DNA from: Torreya grandis
Taxonomy: Eukaryota; Streptophyta; Pinopsida; Cupressales; Taxaceae
Direction of reading: 5' to 3'
Length of the DNA stretch: 64,000 nucleotides
Assembly (NCBI GenBank): GCA_037957365.1
Contig: JARHVA010002125.1
Location: 2,442,501 to 2,506,500 of the forward strand
Shown: positions 24,665 to 34,530 of the stretch, piece after piece
Layout: each line of letters opens with the position of its first letter
Position numbering within the stretch: the stretch's first letter is position 1
Translations under genes and position numbers: made by a program
The notes under the pieces: generated by a model
The model's input: only the letters and a program-made list of their open reading frames with translations
The model's database searches: none
What the model was told of the DNA's origin: nothing

Positions 24665-26451
24665 TAGAAAACTAATGAGTTGGAGGAGTGGCTTCGCGGG
24701 GAAAGATTTACAATCATTAAAAAGGAAGGCCCTCGAGAATGAGAAGCGGATCCTGAACGTGCCTAAAAAAAGGCAAGTTTTGAACCAAATTGGTAGCAAG
24801 TGGGATCATTGTATAGTTTATAGTGATTGGGTATCAAAGGAAATATGCATGGCTTGCGTAAGGATAGGAGAACCAAGGAAGCAGGAACCTAAAAATTATG
24901 AAGAGTGGAGAGCGAAACAAGATGTCTAGAGAATCCTGCAGAGAGGGAAGGTTGTGAACTATATGGAAAGGCTCCATGGTTAAAAACATCATATTATAAT
25001 GGATTTTTTCAAAAATTGGATTGATGATAGGGTCACTCTACATGGCATCACAGTGAATCTAACAGAGGAATTTATAGCAGAGGTTACGGGGCTGCCTACA
25101 GAAGGATTAAAATTCTCCAAGTAGACTAGCATTTTAAATGAGGCCTTTTGCAAATTCCCTACGATGGATGTTGAAAAGCAGAAGCTGGTAAAGAATGGGG
25201 ATTTCTATGAACTAGAACAGATTAAGGGTATATGGAGGGATGTCTTATGCTATATTTGAGAGTACTTCATCCTCGATGGAAGAAGCAAGAGAGTCCACAA
25301 ATTCCATTGTATTCTTAAATCATTTTAGACACAAAGTAAGAATTTCCTTTCCCTTTTAACTATGTTTCTCTTTGGTCCAAAGTTTATTTGCTCATAGGAA
25401 GAAGGAAATGCATCCTATTCTATATGAAGGATTAATTCTGATAATCAAAGGCTATTGCAAGAATAAGGCCATGGTTAAGAACCCTTATCTGGGGAAAAAC
25501 AAGGATTCACAAAGTAACAAGAGTGAAATTGTTAAAGGGAAAGATAAAATCAAAATCAAGCCCCCTAGTGTCAAGAATCAGAATGTTGACGAGGACACAG
25601 AGTGGGAGAGAACTGATAAGTCTGGGGAGGAAAGCTTAGAGGAAGAGGGAGGAACAAAAAGCAGGAATACAAGTTCCAATGAGGAAGAAGAATTTTAATA
25701 GAAGAATGAGAAAGAAGGAGTCAACGTAGAGGAGGAGTTTGAAAATAGTGAAGATGACTTTGAGGAAAACCCGCAAGTGTTTGAGGATGATAAAGTCCTG
25801 GATGACCCTGTCGAGGACCCTATTTTGATAAATGAGAGGGAAAACACAGTTCAGGCTGACAACCAAGAAATGGACCTGGAAGTTTAAGCTAAAATGAAGG
25901 AACAAAATCAAAGGGGAAGAGAGGATCACTTTGAAGAAGGTGGGAATAGTCCTAATAAGAACACATAAGAGTGGAGTGATAAAAGGCAGAACGATGGAAG
26001 GCACACACCTATGAGATGGGTTAATTGCAAAGCAGAGGCTATCTTCCAACTCGATTCATGGATGTTTAAGGAGATAATGGATCTCAAAAGGAAAATGGAA
26101 ATTATGGAAGACAACTAGAAGGCAGTTTGGAACAAAATCAATAACATGGAAAAACAAATGAGAGACATCCCCATCAAGCTCAAAGACTATGAGAACAACC
26201 TAAGGGAACTCATCAAGGAGAGTAGAATGAAAATGGAGGAAGTTACATCTAACATATGTGTTGCAGTTGTTAATATTGTAAAAATAGCTACTGAGGAGAT
26301 CAAATCCTTGGAGGGGCCTAGTAGAAAGATGAGACAGAGCTCAAGAAAGAAAGCTATGCAAGAGGGAGCCATATCAATAGCTACTGCCATTCAAGATACT
26401 ATTGTGAAAGGTAAGGAAGTAGTGAAAATGATTTTGGAACTAGAAGAATAG
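24597..26451 (+). pseudogene. Uncharacterised coding region in the LINE-like insert
   Basis: An about 600-codon frame runs with few interruptions: stops at about 24,927, 24,981, 25,122, 25,257 and 25,327, then a shift near 25,360 and another near 25,700. Blocks are EEWRAKQD, FKNWIDDRVTLHGITVNL and EEFIAEVTGLPTEGLKF; then IKGIWRDVLCYI, EYFILDGRSKRVHKF and HPILYEGLILIIKGYC; then a long Lys/Glu-rich acidic segment (25,500-25,900) and a C-terminal helical, coiled-coil-like part (26,146-26,451). The arrangement recalls uncharacterised retroelement-associated plant proteins with a conserved VTGLP-x2-G motif, but I cannot name a family. Relation to the upstream RNase H is unclear: separate ORF, captured sequence, or two joined insertions. 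Confidence 0.55.
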
Positions 26452-26713
26452 TCTAGTTCTTCTAGTTGGTTATGTTATCTGGTCATGTTTCCTAGTTTTT
26501 TGTAATCTTTTGACTATGATGTAGCCAGGTCTATGTAAAACTTGGGTTTTGACTTGCGGTCATTCAGGTGGTTTTAGGTCCATATAAAACCTATTTTTGC
26601 TACTTCTCTATAGTAGATTTTAGGTTTTGCCTGTGGTTGTAAATGCTTCATCTTTCTATCTTTGTATCAGGGTTTCGGGGTCCCTTCAAAACCTATTTTT
26701 ACCTTAATGTAAA

Positions 26714-26728
26714 ACATGGGCCTTAAAC
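26714..26728. repeat. 15-bp target site duplication (right)
   Basis: ACATGGGCCTTAAAC, identical to 24,311-24,325, directly after the insert tail TTAATGTAAA. Confidence 0.88.
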
Positions 26729-26879
26729 ACTCATGAGTTGGTCATGAAATCCAATATCTAGTGGTCATCATTAAAAAATTATAGGTGGTTTATGCTATCT
26801 AGGAATGAAGGGCATGAAACCTACTCAATGTTAAAGTTTTGAGAGTCATGATATGGCATTAGATTGGTTAAAACTTAGG

Positions 26880-27387
26880 CAAGCTCATTAGAAACCTTGT
26901 TTTCCTCCCTAGGGATGGAAACAATGTTGAAATCATCAAAAAATTCTAGAAAAACCTAGACTCTAAACTTATATCTCTTGAAATATGATAATTTACACTG
27001 ACATTTACTCCTCACCTAATTGAATACAAGTTTTGAGTCACCATAAACCCAAATCTCTTTAAACTTATGCCTAATGGCAAATTGCAATACTAGAATCAAA
27101 GATTCATACTCTGCAGGATTATTAATATGTGGAAACTAAAGTCTATAAGTAAATTTTAGTTCCTTCCCAATAGGATTGGTAAGATAAATTCCTACTCCAG
27201 ACCTAGACTTATGCCTAGCATCATAAAAATTTAATTTCCAAATTTCAAGAAAAACATGGGAAGTCTTAGGATTACGTACCTTAAAATTATTGAGAGTATA
27301 TACTCCTAATTTAGAATCCATAATATTGATCTCATCAGAGTCCAATATCTTAACCATTTCATTTATAACATTATATTCTATGATCAT
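26880..27387 (-). pseudogene. Additional RNase H placed before RT (giant element copy 1)
   Basis: The minus-strand frame reads WKLNFYDARHKSRSGVGIYL, then GKELKFTYRL, then (after a stop) NNPAEYESLILVLQFAI and EIWVYGDSKLVFN, then the end FNIVSIPREENKVSNELA. The three catalytic acids are recognisable (Asp in FYDAR for family FDGA, Glu in AEYES, Asp in GDS). This is the extra RNase H of Tat/Ogre-type elements, but it lies between protease and RT. The same position is seen in the two other relatives (about 52,130-52,381 and 62,480-62,900). Confidence 0.75.
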
Positions 27388-27639
27388 GTGCTTTATCTGA
27401 GGATCTCTCTCTACTCTGATCTGATTTGGGACTTCTTTTCATGGTAGCCACAAATGTGAATAATCAATGGACATATATCCATTTAGAGCCTTTGTCCACT
27501 CTATAATTAATAGTATCATGTAAGCATCAATAACATCCACCACCTAGATGTCAATAAAGTTTTAGACCCTTAGCTTAGAGGCAAGTTGCATATGAACATT
27601 TGACAATTCCCTAATTTCTTTAACTCTAGACTTATCTAA

Positions 27640-28089
27640 CTAAGTAATAACTCTATCAGATTTAACAAGAGTTAAGACAAGTTGTTTACAAATACTTATT
27701 AGCACAATATTTGTGGATGCACCAAAATCTAATAAATAATTATGTAAATTCCTATCAAACATCTTGATAGTAAGAAAGAAAGGTGGGAATTCTATCTTAG
27801 CTTTATACATAGTAACATTAGTGTTATCAGTTTTGGGTGGTCTACTAGGCTTTTTAGATAAGGACTCCAATAACATGTCTCTTTACTTAGTGATCTACAT
27901 CAACTCATGCAATGTAATGTTACCCTTACTTTTCTTCATGTATTCTACAACATTATACCTAATTTTATTAGAAGAATTAAATGCATCAATACTATGCTTA
28001 GAAGTAATTCCCTTTGGAGGCTTTGGGTTATTATCTAAGGTAGTATCTAAAGGAGTGATAAAGTTATTTGGAGGTGTTGAATTATTCAA
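27640..28089 (-). pseudogene. Aspartic protease and gag-PR linker (giant element copy 1)
   Basis: The open frame 27,640-27,876 reads EFPPFFLTIKMFDRNLHNYL then LDFGASTNIV, equivalent to the family LDSGASxN active site; the Asp is kept and Ser is replaced by Phe. LVLTLVKSDRVIT follows. Upstream, the frame 27,895-28,089 (STPPNNFITPLD, KIRYNVVEYMKKSKGNITL) is the usual linker preceding protease in this type of element, where a KxxxxDV-x2-HL pattern is normal. The polyprotein would be cleaved by this enzyme; here it is broken. Confidence 0.75.
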
Positions 28090-28099
28090 GGGTTAATTC

Positions 28100-29600
28100 T
28101 TATATTTTTTCCTTAAAGGGTAGGTCTTCTTCAAGAACTACTAAAAATCATGGACTTCTTTGAGAATATCATCAGGTTTATTGTCTTCTTGGAAAGGGAA
28201 GTTAAACATCTCTACCATGAAGGCTTGGTCAACATATTTATTTCTTGATGTGCCTACACTACTATCTTTGTTAGGAACCACTTCAAACATATCCAACTCT
28301 TCTTGAAAATCCTAAAAATCTTTATAGAATTCAATGTAATCTATCTTACCATGCCTAGAAGTGTAATGTACTCTAAAATAATTGGGTAAAGCAATAACAA
28401 TAAGATTCATATCCATTATTTTATTTTTAGTAGATGATTCATTATTATTTTTTTTGTAACTATCATTATGGAATCTATTATTGGGCCTATTGAACATTTG
28501 GAAATAAAAGTTCCTACCTGAGCTCTCTCCATTATTACCAACTTGTTTATGAAGATGAAGAAAATCAATGCTTAAGTTTTGGACCATCTTTAAGATAGAT
28601 TCATTTTCATTTTTGGGTGCCTTAGAATGATGAACCTAATTATTATTAGTACCATTGGTTAGTACCAAATCATTTTGATCACTAGGGTTGAATCCATCGG
28701 TAGTAGTGTTCAAGAACCCCAAGTTCTAGGTAAGATGAGAATGACTTAAGGGTAACTGGTTTAATGTTGGGATTTGGTTCAAGGTAGGTATATTTTGATT
28801 GTTATTTAGGAATACATTCAAGGTATGAAAATATGGGTTTATGTTAGGAATAGAATAAGCCATCTATCCTTGGGGTTGTATTTGATCATTAATGATCACT
28901 ACTTCAGAATATGCTAAGGCTAGGGCATTCATTGGCCCAACATCCCTCTTTATGAAAATAGAGGTCATGTCTAAAGAATTTTTATATATTTCTAAATCTA
29001 AGGCATCATCAAGTTTGTAAAGGTCTATGGTATGGCTATAATTTTTTTGAAACCTATAATTAATTAATCTTATAGGTTCATTTGCATCCCTCTTGATCAT
29101 GGTGAATTATTGGTACAAGACATAATGACTAATAATTTTTCCAAATTATTCAATGAAAACATTATTAAAATGGTCCCATTTGTTAATGTAATTTTTAGGG
29201 AGATTTAAAAACCATTCATATGCAACATATTTAAAATTAAAAGGAAATAGCCTACATGTTACATCTTCATAGACCACATTTAACAATCTTAATGCATCTT
29301 TTGATGAATTAATATGTTCCTCTATAATTACAATGTTATTAGGACTAAATATTGGCAAATACTTCTCAGTGTTATGGGCAAGGTCATGTACCAAACTTGG
29401 CATTTTGATAGAATATCCACCCTTCCAATCCATACCTTGAATGGGGTTGAATACGTGAGCACCCTAAATTGGTGAAGTTGGCAAAGACTTTGAAAGCCTT
29501 CACTTACCTTTGTCCCATATAGATCTTCTATGGAATTATAACTTGAGAAGAGGTTCCCTAGTCTCTAAACATGACCTTCTTCTAACTCTAGGTAATTCTA
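28100..29600 (-). pseudogene. Gag, decayed (giant element copy 1)
   Basis: The N-terminal half shows MPSLVHDLAHNTEKYLPIFS, then EEHINSSKDALRLLNVVYED and CRLFPFNFKYVAYEWFLNLP, which corresponds to the retrotransposon gag core (family pattern HxxxF...D...LF...A..WF..LP). Further open frames at 28,864-29,100 and 28,312-28,587 continue it. No CCHC zinc knuckle was found, so nucleic acid binding must be by another segment or the knuckle is lost. The start codon is not certain. Confidence 0.72.
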
Positions 29601-31325
29601 GCTTTAGAACTTAAAATCCTATTTGAAATATTATGCGTCAATAATATGTATGTAGAAAATAATGATTGTAAATGCACATTAAGCAAATTTTTCAAAGATT
29701 CATATAAAGGATGACAAAGGATGATAATATTTAATCCATTCATGTCAAAGATGTATCTAAATGCATAATTAAGACTGACCTTTACACATTTTAAGTTCAA
29801 ACAAACTCAATTGAGTAAAGGATCTAAGAATATTTTATTGAAATAGCTATTACTAACCTCAAACCTATTGGGTTCACAATTCCAAAGCTATCTTTACCAC
29901 AATTCAACACATGTCTTCAAAGAATGCCAATCTTTGTCTAAACGAGCATAAAAACCAATTCAAAACCATGAAGATCACCAACATTTACATGATTATGCTA
30001 AAAAGAACATAATCATATAAAGAGTAAATTCATCTTTAAAAAAAATTCACAAAAACTAACAATGATACTACAAATCCACAAAGAATTTAGCCCTCCTCCT
30101 AGTGCTAGCAAATCCTACCCTATAGATGCCTAAATATGTACCATAAGGTGCTTAGAGTGTTTAAGAAACACTTATCATTTTATAATTCATATAACTTAGA
30201 TCATGAGTTGTAGTTTGTGATAATCCTATTAAATATGATGGAATAGAGGTAGAACAAATGATTGTTTCATAATATTTATATTAGTTGGTGGTTGGGAGCC
30301 ATTATGGTCTATAAATCTTTGCAAATAAGAATATGATCTATGATAATTAAGGTGAATTATGCTTAATTCTAAGTCTAAATCTAAAATAATATTGGCATAT
30401 ATAATAAAGCTTTAATCTAAAGTGAATTGGTTAAAAAAGAAGTAGAAAGAAGGGTAGGGTAAATAAAAAATATGTTGTTGCTAATCTTCATTCCAGATAT
30501 TATGACAAATTTCAAATATCCTCCAAGCATGTAATTAAAACAAATGTATGATATGAAACAGCGTAAGCTTGAATCTCACCACACATTAGGAAAACTTTTA
30601 AGGTAAAAATTAATGAAAATAATAACCAAGCTTACTTTAAAGATTTACAACTATAAGCAAATAATAGATGCACATCTACAAATGTAGAGAAAATAAAATG
30701 AAGTAAACTAGAGAACCTTCAGTTATCCTAGGATAAGCACAAGTTAATAATTATGAATTCAAAGGTATAAATAAAGAGTCTAAAAGAACTATTCAAATAT
30801 AAAATTCAAAATAGATAAGTGAGAGAGAAGCCATATAACAATTCCCATAAATAAGATTAAACAATCTTTTTAGAATTCTTTCTTGCATTAACTGCTCAAA
30901 GTTTACACTAGCTTTATTCTAAAAAATTCCCTCCTCTTACAAATTGTAATACTCCATTTTATATAATTCTAAGGTAGTATACATGTTAGTCATATCAAAT
31001 TAGAAGTACAAGTGTAAGGACAACTATCCTTTCTATAAAGTTTTTAGAATACACTATACTTTTCTAAATGAACTAACCTATAGGCAATGCATTTTTATAA
31101 ATTGCACATGCCTTTACAAAGGAATATTTTATTTTCAAAATATTTAAAATTTATAAAAAATAATAGTCATAAATAACTTTTCAAGCCCTATGTTGATGTT
31201 TCCTCTTGTTTATGATGAAGGATCTGTAATTTGTAATGTTGCTCACTGATAAACTAAAGATCCAATTCTAGATTTAGGGAAAGCTTATTTCCAAGATCCT
31301 CTAAGTCTTTAAGGTTAATTTAAAT

Positions 31326-31328
<3 letters not shown>

Positions 31329-31362
<34 letters not shown>
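31329..31362. repeat. TA microsatellite within the right long repeat
   Basis: The left copy has a short CTTCTCTATATCTC at the matching place (about 14,810-14,824), so the tract expanded after insertion. Confidence 0.85.
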
Positions 31363-31364
<2 letters not shown>

Positions 31365-31469
31365 AATTTTATTCCCTTGACATCTCCCATTTTATCCTTA
31401 GATTATAGGAGTAAGTCCATAACTTTCTTATTGCCATCTATTATCTAGTTTTGCCCTTGGTTTCTTACT

Positions 31470-34400
31470 TATTGAAATAACTAAAAGGTTTTGTGTTTGA
31501 AATCTTCATCAGTTATGAGAAATAGTGAGATGAGGGTTGTGGGATACTTTATCAAGATATCTAAGATATGAGATGTTCCATCTTGTAATTGATTGAAGTC
31601 TTTGACAAGGTCTTCCATTCTTTTGGACCGGCTATCAAGGGCCTCAATCTTGTAAACCAATATGGCCATATTCAAATGTGCATTATTGATAGTTCTAAAA
31701 TTTGGGACTAGATTTTTGGACAAGGACTTAATCAAGTTTTTCACCTAAAGACTTGCATATTTCCATTGGCCAACTTGGCCTATTGCTTTAGAGATTTACT
31801 TCTTTACTTCTCTTTGTTTGGTCCTGATTACCTTTAAAGAGTTGAATAGGTTAACCATGGTGTCTTTGAACTTGCAGAATCTATCCTCATGAATTTATGA
31901 GATAATAGACTCTTTCAAATTATTTTTTTCTTGAAATATGCCCTTGATCATTATTTTCAACTAGTCAAACTGGGCCTAGGATACATCAAGGATTTTATCC
32001 TCAAACATTTTGTCTTCTCCTAGATTTTGACCTACCATTGGGGTTAGACCTATGAATGGCTCTATCATTCAAAAGGTGAAATTTTGAACTTCAACCATGG
32101 ATTTATTATCAATTACTCTTTCCATGCTGGCTATCTTTATGTTGAAATAAACTCCCACTAATGATTTTATCACTTGAGGAGTATAGATCTCAACTTGTGC
32201 CCCACATGACCACCTAGGGTAGACATCCTTTGTTCTTATTCCTTTTTCAAGGCCACAATCCAAGGTTTGAAATCATAATGCACATGGATATTAATGTATT
32301 TTGTAATTACCCATGGGTGGTGTATGGTTTGGCCTTTCTATATCTTCCCATATAAAAACCATTCAAGAATGACTGGACCATAAATTGGATTATCATCACT
32401 AAAAAGGTTAACCTCACTCAAAGGATGAGTGAAGGTAATTTTTTGCTTCTTTCTCTTCATTTGGACTAGAGATAGCTCAAATTTATTTTTTATTTGGGTT
32501 GTAATAGGAACCAAGTCCAAATCTACTTCCTTCACCTTTTATTCCATTTCTTTTTAAGCTAAAGCTTGAGGTTCTTTTGTCTGTACTTCTTCTTCATATG
32601 ATTCATAATCACAAGACAATAATTTTAGGGTATCCTCTACATTATCCTAAAGATCCAATTTAATTATGTTAATTTCTTTAATAGGTGACTGTAATTCCTT
32701 AGGTTTAGCTAAAGAGGATGCCATCTCACTAGGTCTCCTCTCCTCATGTTTTTTTCTTTTGGCCTTGGGGTAGCTTGAGTCTTAGGATCTTATGTTACTA
32801 CCTATGGCTATGCCATAGGAGGTCTATAAGATGGTCTAGATAATAAATGGTACTACATAGGCCCCATATGTAATATATCATCACTTGGCTTCTACTCTCT
32901 TAACAACCTACCCTCTAGCTTAATGTTGAGTTTCCTCAATCTTGCTAAAACTTTAGTGAATATAGAATCTTTATTGTACAAGTTGTCATAAACACTAGGG
33001 TGATGTTCATAGGCCATATTGATCTACTTAGCCTTCAAATGTTTTGTAACTTTTTCATGGGGTTTCCATTATATCAGTTCATCAATTTGTAAGTTAAATA
33101 AGGTCTTATGCTTGGAGATAGTCTCTACATTGTCCCAATTATAAAACATAGTCATATTGATGGTCAAAACAAAGGAATGGAGTAGTCCCTTCCTTTTGCT
33201 TTTACACACACCATCTATGTCATGTAATAGTTGGTATGCCACTTCTTTCTCTTCTAATTTATTTAGAATAGGAACATGTAGCCTAAGTTGTTGAATCAAA
33301 TTTACCTCTATCTTGATTATAGTATAATCTAGATATAACAAAATGTACCCAATGAGTTCAACATACTTCCTGATCAAAGGGTTGACCCCCATCATTGGGA
33401 TCCCTGTAATGGCCTCAATTAAGGTTAGATAAACATAGTCATAGATGAATTGAATATGGTCCTTATATTTTAAAATATACAATTGTGAGTAGTATTGGGA
33501 GACTATTTTTTTCCATTAAGGTTACCATTATTTTATGCTAGGTATTTTGGTGGTGGTCACCAGGGCATCCAAAAGGTAAGACATCATATAGAAATTGTTT
33601 TTGGTCTTTTTCTTGGTTTCAGTGAATTATCTCTTTAAACAGGTACTACTGATCTCACCTATGACAGGGGTAAGTCCTCTCTCAACCATAAAATACATAA
33701 AAAGGACCCAATATTTGTCAACATAGGTGGTGGAGGGGTTCCTAGATAATTAGTTCAATAATGTCATTATTATCCTAATCCTGGCCCTAAATTAGCTGAT
33801 TGGGATCTTTTCACTAAGGTCATATAACCATGGGGTAAGGATGGTCTTTAGGTCTTTCTTCCTTAACCATTAATTTATTGTGGGTACATCCATTTGGGGT
33901 TTAGGTAGCTTATAGTAGTCTTTAAAGGCCAGTGGGGAGATATAAGTAGCTCTTTTAAAACTATGTTCATGTATTATCATTCCCTAATCAATATTTCAAT
34001 CCTTGAATATAGGAGTAATAACATCAATGCAATATAGTACCTTAGGTTCACTCTATCATAGTGAAGGATCATCATCTAAATGGAAACTAGGTCATAATAC
34101 CTTCTCTTGACTAATGCAATGTTTTCATCCTCTCTTATAATGGTTGTCAGCTCCTCGATGGTCTAGAGAAGCTTGCACTAGTTGTTATCTCTGGGGTTTA
34201 AGGCTACAACATCAAATTAAATATCTTTGAAGACTCTTCATTCTAAATATGTGGTAAGGTAGAGCTATGTATCTTATTATTTTTGAGTTTTCATAACTAT
34301 GAGTTTGAAAAATTTGCTCACTAGTGGTCTATAATTTACCTTTGGATCAATTTTCACTTGATCAGATGGTAATTTGACTCTCTCAAGCTCAATTATGTTT

Positions 34401-34530
34401 AATTTGGGATTGAATTAGGGATTTTGTAGATACTAAGGATTTTCTAAAAGTCTTTTCAGAGCCTTAATGGTGAGGGATTCTTGGACTTGAGTAATTTTGT
34501 TCCTTAGACTTGATTTGGACCTTCACATTT
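31470..34530 (-). pseudogene. Uncharacterised coding region inside the long repeat, copy 2
   Basis: Best preserved of the three copies. N-terminal blocks: FDVVALNPRDNN, EELTTIIREDENIALVKRRY, then ISPLAFKDYYKLPKPQMDVP and TINYWLRKKDLKTILTPWLY. The middle (open frame 33,069-33,482) has IQFIYDYVYLTLIEAITGIP, MMGVNPLIRKYVELIG, DYTIIKIE and KEVAYQLLHDIDGVCKSKRK. Next (32,338-32,535) comes EVDLDLVPITTQIKNKF and FTHPLSEVNLFSDDNPIYGP. The C-terminal part (31,481-31,744) has SLSKNLVPNFRTINNAHLNM, a heptad-like helical segment. Charged, soluble, no membrane span or known catalytic motif. I cannot assign a family. Confidence 0.6.

Larger units (their letters stand above)
24326..26713 (+). mobile_element. 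LINE-like insertion, 2.4 kb, 5'-truncated
   Basis: A perfect 15-bp duplication brackets this segment, which is richer in GC than its surroundings and coding on the plus strand. The insert begins inside an RNase H of the type found at the C-terminus of plant L1 ORF2 and ends with repeats of AAAACCTATTTTT and the tail TTAATGTAAA. A long duplication, truncated start and variable 3' tail fit target-primed reverse transcription. Between the RNase H and the tail lies a second coding region that is unusual for a LINE 3' end. A clear poly(A) tail is missing. Confidence 0.72.
20338..30120 (-). mobile_element. Internal region of the giant element (gag-PR-RH-RT-RH-IN)
   Basis: Reading right to left: gag (about 28,100-29,600), protease (about 27,640-28,089), an RNase H (about 26,880-27,387), a foreign insert (24,326-26,713), RT (about 23,100-24,250), RT-linked RNase H (about 22,690-23,100) and integrase (about 21,640-22,640). 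The 1.3 kb between the integrase end and the left repeat has no coding signal. The 0.5 kb between gag and the right repeat contains a purine run on the minus strand (AGGAGGAGGG, about 30,093-30,102) but no clear primer site. Confidence 0.75.

Noticed and set aside
25636..26114. Minus-strand hydrophobic open frames that look like membrane proteins
   Set aside because: Antisense shadows of the Lys/Glu-rich plus-strand coding region of the LINE-like insert.
30093..30120. Purine run AGGAGGAGGG (minus strand) as polypurine tract of the giant element
   Set aside because: In pol orientation it lies behind the 5' repeat, not in front of the 3' repeat, and is separated from the repeat end by about 18 bases.
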